This document shows positions 54,451 to 63,534 of a stretch of 64,000 nucleotides of DNA, in pieces. Each line of letters begins with the position of its first letter. The stretch's first letter is position 1. The position numbers and the translations under genes were made by a program. A model generated the notes under the pieces. It was given only the letters and a program-made list of their open reading frames with translations, did no database searches and was not told the DNA's origin. Source of the DNA: Firmicutes bacterium HGW-Firmicutes-1 (GTDB lineage Bacteria > Bacillota > Clostridia > Lachnospirales > Vallitaleaceae); NCBI GenBank assembly GCA_002841625.1, contig PHAG01000006.1, forward strand, positions 124,001 through 188,000. Reading direction: 5' to 3'.

Positions 54451-55464
54451 ATGAAAATAAGTTCAATTGGGTATGTGATAATCGCCTATCTCAAAAATCA
54501 TTATAAAATTTTGTTGTTCTATTGCGTTTGGAGTATGATTTTTGTTATAGTATTTTTTCTCTATAACGTGCCATTAGAATCAGTTTCTTATGCTATGCTT
54601 TTGTCTACAATTGGGGCAATTGTATATTTAGGTTTTGATTTTGTTGCCTTTTATAAAAGACATAAAGAATTGATGAAACTAATGGATAGCATACCAATTC
54701 ACTTAGAATCGTTGCCAGAAACAAATGCGTTAATTGAAAAGGATTATCAGAATTTATTAATGGGATTGTATCAAGACAAAATTAAACATATCTCTCAATG
54801 GAGTATATCTATGACTGATATGATGAATTACTATACACTTTGGACTCATCAAATAAAAACACCCATTGCAGCCATAAAATTGCTTCTGCAAGAATCTGAT
54901 CACGTACAAAATGCGGAGGCATTGCAAGAGTTATTTAAAATTGAACGTTATGTAGAATTGGCAATCCAGTATGCACGGCTTGAAAGTATTTCCTCTGACT
55001 TAATGCTTGAAACCTATAGTTTGAATCAAATTGTTAAACAAGCGATTAAAAAATATTCAATTATCTTTATTCATAAAAAGATCAAGTTAGAATTTGAAGA
55101 ACTAAACGATACAGTGTTAACGGATGAGAAGTGGCTGATATTTGTCATTGAACAAATACTATCAAATGCCTTAAAGTATACAGCAACGGGTACCATCTCA
55201 ATCTATATGGATCCAAACACTGAAAAGACCCTTATTATTGAGGATACAGGGATTGGAATTCAGGCAGAAGATCTTCCAAGAGTTTTTGAAAAAGGCTTTA
55301 CTGGCTATAACGGACGAATGGATAAGAAATCTACTGGTATTGGACTTAATTTGTGTAAGCAAATTTTAGATAAGCTGTCTCATAAAATATCCATCACGTC
55401 TCAAGTAGAGGTTGGGACACAGGTTAGGTTAGATCTTTCAACGGCTAAAACATTTATAGAATAA
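54451..55464 (+). CDS. BceS-type intramembrane-sensing histidine kinase
   Basis: A 337-residue kinase with two membrane helices (residues 20-60) separated by only a few residues, so it has no extracellular sensor and must take its signal from the BceAB transporter. The phospho-His lies in YTLWTHQIKTPIAAIKLLL, the N box in EQILSNALKYT, and the G boxes are IEDTGIGI and KSTGIGLNLCK. It is coupled to the regulator gene. Confidence 0.93.
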   Translation: MKISSIGYVIIAYLKNHYKILLFYCVWSMIFVIVFFLYNVPLESVSYAMLLSTIGAIVYLGFDFVAFYKRHKELMKLMDSIPIHLESLPETNALIEKDYQNLLMGLYQDKIKHISQWSISMTDMMNYYTLWTHQIKTPIAAIKLLLQESDHVQNAEALQELFKIERYVELAIQYARLESISSDLMLETYSLNQIVKQAIKKYSIIFIHKKIKLEFEELNDTVLTDEKWLIFVIEQILSNALKYTATGTISIYMDPNTEKTLIIEDTGIGIQAEDLPRVFEKGFTGYNGRMDKKSTGIGLNLCKQILDKLSHKISITSQVEVGTQVRLDLSTAKTFIE

Positions 55465-55490
55465 ACGGTATTTCAAAGCGAAAAGTCAAT

Positions 55491-55506
55491 CTTACGAAAT
55501 TGTAAG
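55491..55506. promoter_or_regulatory. candidate BceR-type operator
   Basis: Inverted repeat CTTACGAAATTGTAAG lies 124 nt before the transporter start. Regulators of this group bind inverted repeats of similar size upstream of their ABC transporter genes. Assignment by position and symmetry. Confidence 0.5.
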
Positions 55507-55629
55507 GTTAAAGAGAGGAATGTAAGCCACATCTATGGTAAACCATTCCTTTTTTTATTATGATAGAGTTCATGTAGTAAATAGAAAAGCTTATGAAATA
55601 TGATATAGTCAAAAATGGAGGAAGTAAAA

Positions 55630-56400
55630 ATGTCATCGTTATTAGAAGTGAAAAACTTAAAGAAAATATACACAACGAGATTTGGAAGTAACCATGTTCA
55701 AGCGCTCAGCAATGTAACTTTTTCGGTAGAAGAAGGAGAATACGTAGCCATTATGGGAGAGTCCGGCTCGGGTAAGACCACGTTACTCAATATTTTAGCT
55801 TCATTGGACAAACCAACAAGTGGGGAGGTAATGTTAGGGGGTAAAAATATTGGTTCTATTAAAGAAAGTGAAGTTTCTGCTTTTCGCAGAAACAATCTTG
55901 GATTTGTATTTCAAGATTTCAATTTGCTCGATACGTTCTCAGTTATCGACAATATCTTTTTACCTCTTGTACTTTCAAGAAAATCCTACAGTGAGATGGA
56001 TGCTGCATTAAAACCAATTGCTAAAAAGCTAGGTATTGAAGAAATTCTTGCCAAATATCCTTATGAAGTATCGGGTGGAGAAAAACAGAGAACTGCTATT
56101 GCTAGAGCATTGATTACAAATCCCAAATTAATTTTAGCAGATGAGCCAACAGGTGCACTGGATTCCAAGTCCACCGAACATTTACTCAAATTGTTTTCGA
56201 AAATTAATCAAGAGGGCCAAACGATTCTGATGGTTACTCATAGTACGAGGGCAGCAAGTCATGCAAATAGAGTTCTATTCATTAAAGATGGAGAAGTATT
56301 TCATCAGCTATATAAGGGTGCACATTCTGATGAAGAAATGTATCAAAAAATATCTGATACGTTAACATTACTGGCAACTGGGGGTGTAAAAATTGAATAA
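55630..56400 (+). CDS. BceA-type ABC transporter ATPase
   Basis: A 256-residue ATPase of the MacB/LolD-like group: Walker A GESGSGKTT, signature VSGGEKQRTAIARAL, Walker B LILADEPTGALDSK. ATG at 55630 is chosen because GGAGGAAG lies upstream; an ATG 15 nt earlier overlaps that site. It overlaps the permease gene by 8 nt. It energises removal of peptide antibiotics from lipid-II-cycle targets. Confidence 0.94.
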   Translation: MSSLLEVKNLKKIYTTRFGSNHVQALSNVTFSVEEGEYVAIMGESGSGKTTLLNILASLDKPTSGEVMLGGKNIGSIKESEVSAFRRNNLGFVFQDFNLLDTFSVIDNIFLPLVLSRKSYSEMDAALKPIAKKLGIEEILAKYPYEVSGGEKQRTAIARALITNPKLILADEPTGALDSKSTEHLLKLFSKINQEGQTILMVTHSTRAASHANRVLFIKDGEVFHQLYKGAHSDEEMYQKISDTLTLLATGGVKIE

Positions 56401-58369
56401 AGCATTTTACCCCAAGCTTGCGTGGACAAATTTAGTTAAAAATAAAATTACCTACTTGCCATATTCTCTCGCATGTATTTGTTCTATTGCCATGTTCTAC
56501 ATCATGCACTCAATTTCTATCAATATGGGCATTAACAACATACCAGGGGCTATGGAAGTTGAAAAAATTCTTGGGCTAGGAACCGTTGTTGTAGGTGTGT
56601 TTTCTGTGATTTTCTTATTTTATACAAATAGTTTTTTAATGAAAAGACGCAAGAAAGAAATAGGTCTTTACAATATATTAGGGATGGGAAAAAACCATAT
56701 TGCCAAAATGTTGTTTTTTGAAACAGTTTTTATAAGTACGAGTTGTATAATAGTGGGATTGATTTGCGGTGTTCTTTTTAGTAGACTTATTTTTCTGTTA
56801 TTACTTAAAGCCTTAAGCTTCAAGATACCATTTGTTTTTGTCATTTCAATGGCATCCGTGAAAATCACTGCTATTTTATTCCTTGGTATTTTTTGTATAA
56901 CCATGCTGACCAATCTTATGCATATACGGTTGGCTAAGCCAATTGAGCTATTAAAGGGTGGGCAAGTGGGAGAGAAAGAACCAAAAACAAAATGGCTAAT
57001 GGTTATTTTGGGAATTCTATCCCTTGGTACTGGATATGGGATAGCACTACTAGTTGAATCACCTTTGCTTGCGATCACCTTGTTTTTTGTTGCAGCGTTA
57101 CTTGTTATATTTGGCACATATTCACTCTTTACGGCAGGAAGCATTGTCTTGTTGAAAAAGCTAAGAAAAAACAAAAAATTCTATTATCAAATCAACCATT
57201 TTACATCCGTTTCAAGCATGATCTATAGGATGAAGCAAAATGCTGTAGGACTTGCAAGTATTTGTATTCTAAGCTCCGCGGTACTGGTTATGCTGTCTAC
57301 TACGGTATCCCTTTATATTGGAATGGATGACGCGTTAAATTCAAGATTCCCGCAGGATGTCATGGTTCAGTATAATAATGCAAAACAAGAAAACATTGAA
57401 AAAATAGACCAAATCATAAATGATCAAAAAAATAGAACAACGGTTACAATGAGTGATGAGATCTCTTATCATTATTTATCTCTAATATCAAGACAAGAGG
57501 ATACAAGTTTTACGACAGTTGAGGGTTCTCCTTATACAGATGCAGGATTTAATCTTTTGACTGTGCTAACGATTGATGAATACAATAAAATGGAGAACAA
57601 AGACATTGAGCTTTCATCAAACGAAGTGCTGATCTATTCGAACAGTGATGCGTATAGCTATGATGAAATTTATATAAATCAAATTCCATTTAGAGTCAAA
57701 GATGAAATTCACAATATTAAAATTGAGGAAAAAAGCCCAGTTGTCATTTTGAAAGGTTACTATTTGATTGTGAAGGATATTGATACCATTCGTACCATAT
57801 ATGAAGGTGCTTTCAATAAAGAATTTCAAAATCTTGATTATTTTGTAGGCTTTAATGTTGAGGGAGAAGATGCAGATTTATCCACTTTTATCAATGTATT
57901 AAATCAAGAATTAAAGAATGAAGTTGACACTTCGATTTATGTGGATTGCAAGCAACTAAGAAGAGAGTCTTTCTTTACATTGTACGGTGGACTATTATTT
58001 CTTGGAATATTTTTGGGAACATTATTTTTAATGGCAACAACCTTGATTATTTATTACAAGCAAATATCAGAAGGTTACGACGATCAGGAACGTTACGCGA
58101 TTATGCAAAAAGTAGGAATGAGTCATCAAGAAGTGAAAAAAACCATTCAAAGCCAGATTATTATGGTATTCTTCTTGCCACTTTTGGCAGCAGTGATACA
58201 CATTGCAGTTGCGTTTAAAATGATCATAAGATTGCTTGCGGTCTTAAATCTTGTGAACATTCCTCTTTTCTTTGGATGCACAGTTGTGACAATACTCATT
58301 TTTGCCATCATATATGCAGTTGTCTATTCATTAACGGCAAGAGCGTACTATAAAATTGTAAAGGCATAG
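56393..58369 (+). CDS. BceB-type permease
   Basis: A 658-residue FtsX-domain permease with ten predicted membrane helices and a large extracellular domain (about residues 315-530) between helices 7 and 8, the arrangement specific to Bce-type transporters. It carries the SLAxxxCSIAMFYI first helix region and RRKKEIGLYNILGMGKNHI coupling segment. The start is a TTG inside the ATPase gene, preceded by GGGGTG. It should both detoxify a peptide antibiotic and signal to the kinase. Confidence 0.93.
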   Translation: MNKAFYPKLAWTNLVKNKITYLPYSLACICSIAMFYIMHSISINMGINNIPGAMEVEKILGLGTVVVGVFSVIFLFYTNSFLMKRRKKEIGLYNILGMGKNHIAKMLFFETVFISTSCIIVGLICGVLFSRLIFLLLLKALSFKIPFVFVISMASVKITAILFLGIFCITMLTNLMHIRLAKPIELLKGGQVGEKEPKTKWLMVILGILSLGTGYGIALLVESPLLAITLFFVAALLVIFGTYSLFTAGSIVLLKKLRKNKKFYYQINHFTSVSSMIYRMKQNAVGLASICILSSAVLVMLSTTVSLYIGMDDALNSRFPQDVMVQYNNAKQENIEKIDQIINDQKNRTTVTMSDEISYHYLSLISRQEDTSFTTVEGSPYTDAGFNLLTVLTIDEYNKMENKDIELSSNEVLIYSNSDAYSYDEIYINQIPFRVKDEIHNIKIEEKSPVVILKGYYLIVKDIDTIRTIYEGAFNKEFQNLDYFVGFNVEGEDADLSTFINVLNQELKNEVDTSIYVDCKQLRRESFFTLYGGLLFLGIFLGTLFLMATTLIIYYKQISEGYDDQERYAIMQKVGMSHQEVKKTIQSQIIMVFFLPLLAAVIHIAVAFKMIIRLLAVLNLVNIPLFFGCTVVTILIFAIIYAVVYSLTARAYYKIVKA

Positions 58370-58379
58370 CTAAATATGT

Positions 58380-58430
58380 AAAGCATTGCGTTAAGAGACC
58401 CAGTTGAGGCTCTAATTGCAATGCTTTTAC
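58380..58430. terminator. bidirectional terminator between bceB-like and fliB genes
   Basis: 10-bp stem AAAGCATTGC / GCAATGCTTT extended by inner TTAAGAG / CTCTAA pairing, with T- and A-rich flanks. It lies between convergent genes. Confidence 0.75.
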
Positions 58431-58463
58431 AAATTCATGGGATCATATGTGTTATATTATTTC

Positions 58464-59678
58464 TTAGAGCAATGCTTTAACAAATTCCATATTATCATAT
58501 TCCTTCACTTTGATTTCATGGAAGAGATCATCTAGAAAGGTGTTATGATCAATTGTTTTTGCTAGAACCTGTATTAACAACACAGCATCTTCAGAAGATG
58601 CCTTTTTATTGTGTTTAAAAACAGCAGCTAGATAAAATCGTGTTAATAAAAAGTGTATGATTAGCATGATATAACCGTCAAACATACAGTGTGTTTGTGA
58701 AAAGGGAAACATGTTTTTAAACATAAGGTTAACCAGATCGTTTTCAAAAATATATGCATGCTCTTGAATGAAAGGATTGAGGAACTGTATCATGGATTCT
58801 TCATACTGTGAAGCTTGCTCAATGATATTACTAGAGTTGCTAAGCATAAAGGAATCTTGAACGATTTTAGTGTAAGCAACAAATTTTACGCTGTCGATTT
58901 TAGTTAAAGCATGTAGGTTTTCGATCCAGTTCTTGAATAAACGAATGAGAAGAGGTAGATTGGTAGTATTATTATCAAGGTTAGGATAAGAATCTGGATT
59001 GAAAGTTTTCAAATAAGAAATCATTGATTTTTGACTGATTTCGCTTTTTTCTTCCATATTTTCAAGGAAAGTGCCTAGGATAAGTAATCGGTGAGTCAAA
59101 GAGTATTTTCGATTCTGTATCAGTTGAATGCATTTTTCTCGAATTTCTTTGAAATATTTAATAGGGGATTGCTGATGTTCTTTTAGGCGTGTATCCACTA
59201 TGCTACCAATCACATGCTTATCGAGAGGTTGCATGCTTTCTTGGAAGTGAATGCCATCAGGGTTTAGGAGGATCAGTTTAGCAGCTTCGGGGCAAGATAT
59301 ATAGAGGGAGACTTCATAAAAATCATCAACGGCATTGGTTACTCTTGGATAAGAGGTACATACGTTAGATAGATAGGATTCTCCAAGGGTGCGATAGATT
59401 TTACAGTAATGATCAGGATCTAAAAATGGGCAACGCATTGAAACTCCTAGACGAACTTTGCCATAATCAACAACTTCGCTATAGGAGTCTTCGTTTTTAT
59501 AAACATAGGTTTTAAAAATTTCACGCATTGTTGAATCTTTTGTTCGAAAATACTGTCGAAAGGTAAGGCGGTCAATATCAACATCCCAACCAATGCAACA
59601 ACTATCTTCACAAGTACCGCCAATGCATTGGAATTGTTTGAGATAGGTTGGATATACTAGTTTAATTATTTTTGTCAT
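58464..59678 (-). CDS. fliB: flagellin lysine-N-methylase (FliB family)
   Basis: A 404-residue FliB-like protein. The N-terminal YLKQFQCIGGTCEDSCCIGWDVDID, then MRCPFLDPDHYCKIYRTLGESYLSNVCTSYPR and ISCPEAAK supply at least nine cysteines, probably a metal centre. The Salmonella relative methylates flagellin lysines. No flagellin gene lies in the window, although a basal-body gene lies 4 kb away. The start has no strong ribosome site but the N-terminus aligns with the family start as I remember it. Confidence 0.88.
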   Translation of the reverse strand: MTKIIKLVYPTYLKQFQCIGGTCEDSCCIGWDVDIDRLTFRQYFRTKDSTMREIFKTYVYKNEDSYSEVVDYGKVRLGVSMRCPFLDPDHYCKIYRTLGESYLSNVCTSYPRVTNAVDDFYEVSLYISCPEAAKLILLNPDGIHFQESMQPLDKHVIGSIVDTRLKEHQQSPIKYFKEIREKCIQLIQNRKYSLTHRLLILGTFLENMEEKSEISQKSMISYLKTFNPDSYPNLDNNTTNLPLLIRLFKNWIENLHALTKIDSVKFVAYTKIVQDSFMLSNSSNIIEQASQYEESMIQFLNPFIQEHAYIFENDLVNLMFKNMFPFSQTHCMFDGYIMLIIHFLLTRFYLAAVFKHNKKASSEDAVLLIQVLAKTIDHNTFLDDLFHEIKVKEYDNMEFVKALL

Positions 59679-59971
59679 ATCAAATTTATCTTAAGGATTC
59701 TCCTTTGAATATTTTGAAGTTTAATAATTGTAAGGTTTATATACATTAGTTACATTCTATACTATTTTGATTGAAAATGCCAATGGAATTGCAGCATGGT
59801 AATCGAACTAATAGAAAACGATACCTATGATGGATAGTTCTTCTTTCTTGTGTCTACATACTTATAGCAATGTAAGAAAATTGCTGGTAGAAAAGGCAGG
59901 CTACATGTTAATATAGTATTATACAATATATTGCTTATATAGTTAATAACTATGAATGGAGAGTGCGATTT

Positions 59972-60529
59972 ATGAAAGGAAAAGGATTATTTTGTATTAG
60001 AAATGTCATTATTTCATTTTTTGTTTTTATGGCTATGTATTACCTAATCAGTTTTAGCCCTATTGGCTTGGCAAAATTAACTGAAATAACCAATGGAAAT
60101 AGTATTTTAGATATGGAAATGGGCGGTTATACAGTCGATCAAGCCTATGAAATATTGACTGCTCTTGGTGAAGAGGGTAGAGGATTTGAGATGAAATACA
60201 TCATTCCAATTGATTTTCCGTTTCCTTTAGCGTATGGAATATTCTACTTTATGTTACTTAGTACATTAGCAAAGGGTATCTTTAGTAAGATGAAAAAGCC
60301 ATGGTTAATAGGTTTAATAGGCTTTGGTGCAACGATTTTCGATTGGCTTGAAAATGCTATGATCATACAGCTATTAAATAATTATCCTCAGCAACTTCAA
60401 GATGTAGCAAAATTAGCAAACATATTCACAAGATTAAAAAGTACTTTTATAACAATCAGTATGTTTTTAATTGTTATAGGATTTGTGGTATTTATGGTGA
60501 AAAGATTTCTACCTAAATCCAATACATAG
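59972..60529 (+). CDS. four-helix membrane protein, unknown
   Basis: A 185-residue protein with four membrane helices (near residues 10-30, 75-95, 105-125 and 160-180) and an outside loop after helix 1 (LTEITNGNSILDMEMGGYTVDQAYEI). GGAG lies 10-14 nt upstream of ATG 59972. I do not recognise the family. It is 62 nt upstream of the ATPase gene. Confidence 0.75.
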   Translation: MKGKGLFCIRNVIISFFVFMAMYYLISFSPIGLAKLTEITNGNSILDMEMGGYTVDQAYEILTALGEEGRGFEMKYIIPIDFPFPLAYGIFYFMLLSTLAKGIFSKMKKPWLIGLIGFGATIFDWLENAMIIQLLNNYPQQLQDVAKLANIFTRLKSTFITISMFLIVIGFVVFMVKRFLPKSNT

Positions 60530-60591
60530 GACTCACAGTTGATTGCTATAGGGCATATAATAATCATAAGGTTAACATCGAGGAAATTTAT

Positions 60592-61674
60592 ATGCTTTAT
60601 GGCAAGATTAAGCATTTATTTCCAGGAGGAAACACATCTCTTGGGTTTTTTAGCTATTACTCAGACGTTATGACACAGGAAGAAGCAGATAGACTGATCA
60701 TTATCAAAGGTGGACCTGGTGTTGGGAAATCAACTTTCATGAAAAAAGTAGGAGAAGAAATGCTCCAAAAAGGTTATGACGTTGAATTTTTACACTGTTC
60801 TTCAGACAACAATTCTTTAGATGGTATTAAAATACCTATGCTAGGAATCGCTTTTATTGATGGAACAGCACCCCATGTTGTTGATCCTAAGAGTCCGGGA
60901 GCAGTAGATGAAATACTTAATTTTGGTGAGTTTTGGAATGATGAAGGCATAAGAATCCATAAAGATGAGATTTTAGAAATTACAAAAAAAACAAGTGCTG
61001 TATTTGCTAGGGCTTATAAATATTTAAAAGCAGCTTATGCCATTTATGAGGACACGACTGTTATCAATAATATGGCATTAAAAAAAGGTCAGTTAAATGT
61101 TTTTACAACAGATTTGATCAATGAAATCTTTTCGAAAAGTGACATATCGAAAAATGAGGGCAAACAAAGAAGTCTTTTTGCAAGTGCTATCACACCTAGA
61201 GGATTGTGGAATTTTCTTGACAGTTTATTAACTGTCGAAAATGTCTATGAATTAAAAGGTGGTATAGGAACATGTGAAGAAAGAATACTGGAAAAAATAA
61301 AATCTGCTGCCTTGGAGAGAGGATACTTTGTAGAAGCTTATTATTGTGCATTAAATCCATATAAGGTTGAGCATTTAGTGATTCCACAGTTAAATGTTGC
61401 AATTACAACTTCAAATGAATATCACACGTCTACAATATATAAATATAAAACAATTGAACTAATACAGTTTTATAAGGAAGAGATTCTTGAATACTATCAA
61501 GAAGATCTCAATCAAAACAAAGTAGAATTTAATCAGCTAGTGGCCATTGCTTTGCAAACCATTAGCAGGGCTAAAGCACTTCATGATAAACTTGAAACGT
61601 TTTATATACCAAATGTTAACTTTTTAGCGATTGATGATTGCTATGAAAAAATAATGGAGAAAATCATGAAATAG
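60592..61674 (+). CDS. PRK06851-type duplicated P-loop ATPase
   Basis: A 360-residue soluble protein with a good Walker A near the N-terminus (IIKGGPGVGKSTFMKKV) and a second, degenerate copy near residue 222 (LKGGIGTCEERILEKI, lacking GKS). The segments after each loop also match (GYDVEFLHCSSDNNSLDGIKIP with GYFVEAYYCALNPYKVEHLVIP), so the protein arose by internal duplication with loss of one site. The family is widespread in spore formers and functionally unassigned. GAGGAA precedes the start. Confidence 0.85.
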   Translation: MLYGKIKHLFPGGNTSLGFFSYYSDVMTQEEADRLIIIKGGPGVGKSTFMKKVGEEMLQKGYDVEFLHCSSDNNSLDGIKIPMLGIAFIDGTAPHVVDPKSPGAVDEILNFGEFWNDEGIRIHKDEILEITKKTSAVFARAYKYLKAAYAIYEDTTVINNMALKKGQLNVFTTDLINEIFSKSDISKNEGKQRSLFASAITPRGLWNFLDSLLTVENVYELKGGIGTCEERILEKIKSAALERGYFVEAYYCALNPYKVEHLVIPQLNVAITTSNEYHTSTIYKYKTIELIQFYKEEILEYYQEDLNQNKVEFNQLVAIALQTISRAKALHDKLETFYIPNVNFLAIDDCYEKIMEKIMK

Positions 61675-61742
61675 CTTGTATCAATGGCTTTAAATAAAAG
61701 GAGACAGCTACACAAATAATAGTTGTAGTTGACTTGGTTAAT

Positions 61743-61815
61743 TTAACCGAATGGAAGCGAAGCTTGCATTCGATTACGAAACCGTAGCGAATTCGGAGGT
61801 TTTGTAACATTGACA
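61743..61815 (+). repeat. family A structured repeat, copy 3 (upstream of spoIIID)
   Basis: Full-length copy, differing from 32771-32844 at about ten positions. Both hairpins are kept: ACCGAATG with CATTCGAT-type arm, and the TTACGAAACC / GGTTTTGTAA stem. It ends 120 nt before spoIIID, so it may lie in its leader. Confidence 0.85.
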
Positions 61816-61934
61816 TTGTACAAATTGTTTTCATCATTCATATAGAGAAGCATAAATAAACTGCATATCCCCCCACCCCTTTTCATATACATGAAATAAA
61901 GAATCTCATGTTTGAGGACCATGTGGGGGGACCT

Positions 61935-62198
61935 ATGTTGAAACAGTATATTGAAGAACGAGCCATAGACATTGCCAATTACATAATTGAAGCCAACGCA
62001 ACGGTTAGACAAACCGCGAAGAAGTTTGGTATATCAAAAAGTACGGTACATAAAGATGTAACTGAAAGATTAACGCAGATAAATCCATTACTTGCCAATG
62101 AGGCAAGAAAAGTATTAGAATTTAATAAAGCAGAAAGACATATTCGTGGTGGGTTAGCTACTAAAGCAAAGTATTTGGAAATAACTCACAGACTATAA
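61935..62198 (+). CDS. spoIIID: sporulation transcription factor SpoIIID
   Basis: An 87-residue mother-cell regulator of sporulation that works with sigma E and sigma K. The core reads YIEERAIDIANYIIEANATVRQTAKKFGISKSTVHKDVTERL with the HTH at FGISKSTVHKD, then INPLLANEARKVL and HIRGGLATK, as in Bacillus. ATG at 61935 is chosen since family members begin with a few residues before YI(K/E)ER, and TGGGGGGAC lies upstream. The next genes are mbl and flhO-like, the same order as in Bacillus subtilis. Confidence 0.96.
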   Translation: MLKQYIEERAIDIANYIIEANATVRQTAKKFGISKSTVHKDVTERLTQINPLLANEARKVLEFNKAERHIRGGLATKAKYLEITHRL

Positions 62199-62285
62199 AA
62201 ACACTATAAAACAATGAATTTAAGAGTTCCTGAAGGCGAAAACACGCTTTTGGGAAATTTTTTTTACATTTTATAAAAATTTCCT

Positions 62286-62313
62286 TTGAAAAAAATGCAT
62301 TATTGTATATAAT
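62286..62313 (+). promoter_or_regulatory. promoter of mbl
   Basis: TTGAAA, 16-nt spacer, TATAAT, located about 110 nt before the mbl start. It would allow vegetative expression independent of spoIIID. Confidence 0.65.
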
Positions 62314-62421
62314 ATAGAATAGAACGACATTTAGAGGGAATTTTTTAATCCTTTTATTATAGAAGTAATCTCTAAGGGTTTCGTTATGGGATACTATAAA
62401 ATTTCAGGAAGGTGAAAGGTA

Positions 62422-63420
62422 ATGTTTGGAGCAGATATTGGAATTGATTTAGGTACGGCAAATGTACTGGTATATATTAAAGGAAAGGGAGTTGTACTAA
62501 GAGAGCCCTCAGTCGTTGCGATAGATCGTGATAATAATAAAATTTTAGCTGTTGGACAAGAAGCTAGAAGAATGCTAGGAAGAACTCCTGGTAATATTGT
62601 TGCCATTAGACCTTTAAGACAAGGCGTTATTTCGGATTATACAGTAACAGAAAAAATGCTTAAATATTTTATTGCAAAAGCAGTTGGTAGAAGATTTAGA
62701 AAACCAAGAATTACTGTATGTGTACCAAGTGGAGTTACTGAAGTAGAAAAAAGAGCTGTAGAAGAAGCTACATACCAAGCAGGTGCTAGAAAGGTTAATA
62801 TCATTGAAGAGCCAATTGCAGCTGCTATTGGAGCGGGCATTGATATTAGCAAGGCTTGTGGAAGTATGGTAGTAGATATCGGAGGCGGAACTTCAGATAT
62901 CGCTGTCATTTCACTAGGTGGCGTTGTAGCAAGTACATCGATTAAAATTGCAGGCGACAACTTTGATGAAGCAATTGTTAGATTCATGAGAAAAAAACAT
63001 AATTTACTTATTGGTGAAAGAACTGCTGAAGATATTAAAATCAATATTGGTACAGCATTTAAGAGACCAGATTCATTAACAATGGACGTTCGAGGAAGAA
63101 ACTTAATTACTGGTCTACCAAAGACAATTACAGTTACATCAGAAGAAACAGAGGAAGCTTTAAGAGAGTCTACTTCTAAGATTGTTGAAGCAGTACATGG
63201 AGTATTAGAAAGAACCCCTCCAGAACTTGCGTCAGATATTGCTGACCGTGGAATAGTACTTACGGGAGGCGGAAGCTTATTACAAGGGCTCGAACAGTTA
63301 ATTGAGAGTAAGACAGGAATTTCCGTAATTACTGCCGAAGATCCATTAACTTGTGTAGCAATTGGAACAGGAAAGTATGTAGAATATTTAGCAAGTCAAA
63401 AGTCAGATTTTTATAATTAA
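62422..63420 (+). CDS. mbl: MreB-like cell-shape protein Mbl
   Basis: A 332-residue bacterial actin homologue that organises lateral wall synthesis. Actin-fold motifs: [17 protein letters not shown] (phosphate 1), [15 protein letters not shown] (phosphate 2), [13 protein letters not shown] (adenosine). It is called Mbl and not MreB because of its place between spoIIID and a flagellar rod gene and because no mreCD follow. GAAGGTGAAAGG precedes the start. Confidence 0.95.
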   Translation: MFGADIGIDLGTANVLVYIKGKGVVLREPSVVAIDRDNNKILAVGQEARRMLGRTPGNIVAIRPLRQGVISDYTVTEKMLKYFIAKAVGRRFRKPRITVCVPSGVTEVEKRAVEEATYQAGARKVNIIEEPIAAAIGAGIDISKACGSMVVDIGGGTSDIAVISLGGVVASTSIKIAGDNFDEAIVRFMRKKHNLLIGERTAEDIKINIGTAFKRPDSLTMDVRGRNLITGLPKTITVTSEETEEALRESTSKIVEAVHGVLERTPPELASDIADRGIVLTGGGSLLQGLEQLIESKTGISVITAEDPLTCVAIGTGKYVEYLASQKSDFYN

Positions 63421-63430
63421 ATTAATATGA

Positions 63431-63462
63431 AGCAAAAGACTAGTTCTTTTGCTTTTTTTAAT
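63431..63462 (+). terminator. terminator after mbl
   Basis: Perfect 9-bp stem AGCAAAAGA / TCTTTTGCT, followed by seven T. Confidence 0.85.
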
Positions 63463-63534
63463 TTTTAGGGTTAATTAATATTGCATTTTGTACGATAAAT
63501 ATTTAGAAGCATAAATGAATAAGAGGTGAACCAG

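Noticed and set aside
56668-57174. Long open frame on the minus strand inside the BceB-type permease
   Set aside because: Antisense to a well-supported gene, no ribosome site, composition typical of a shadow frame.
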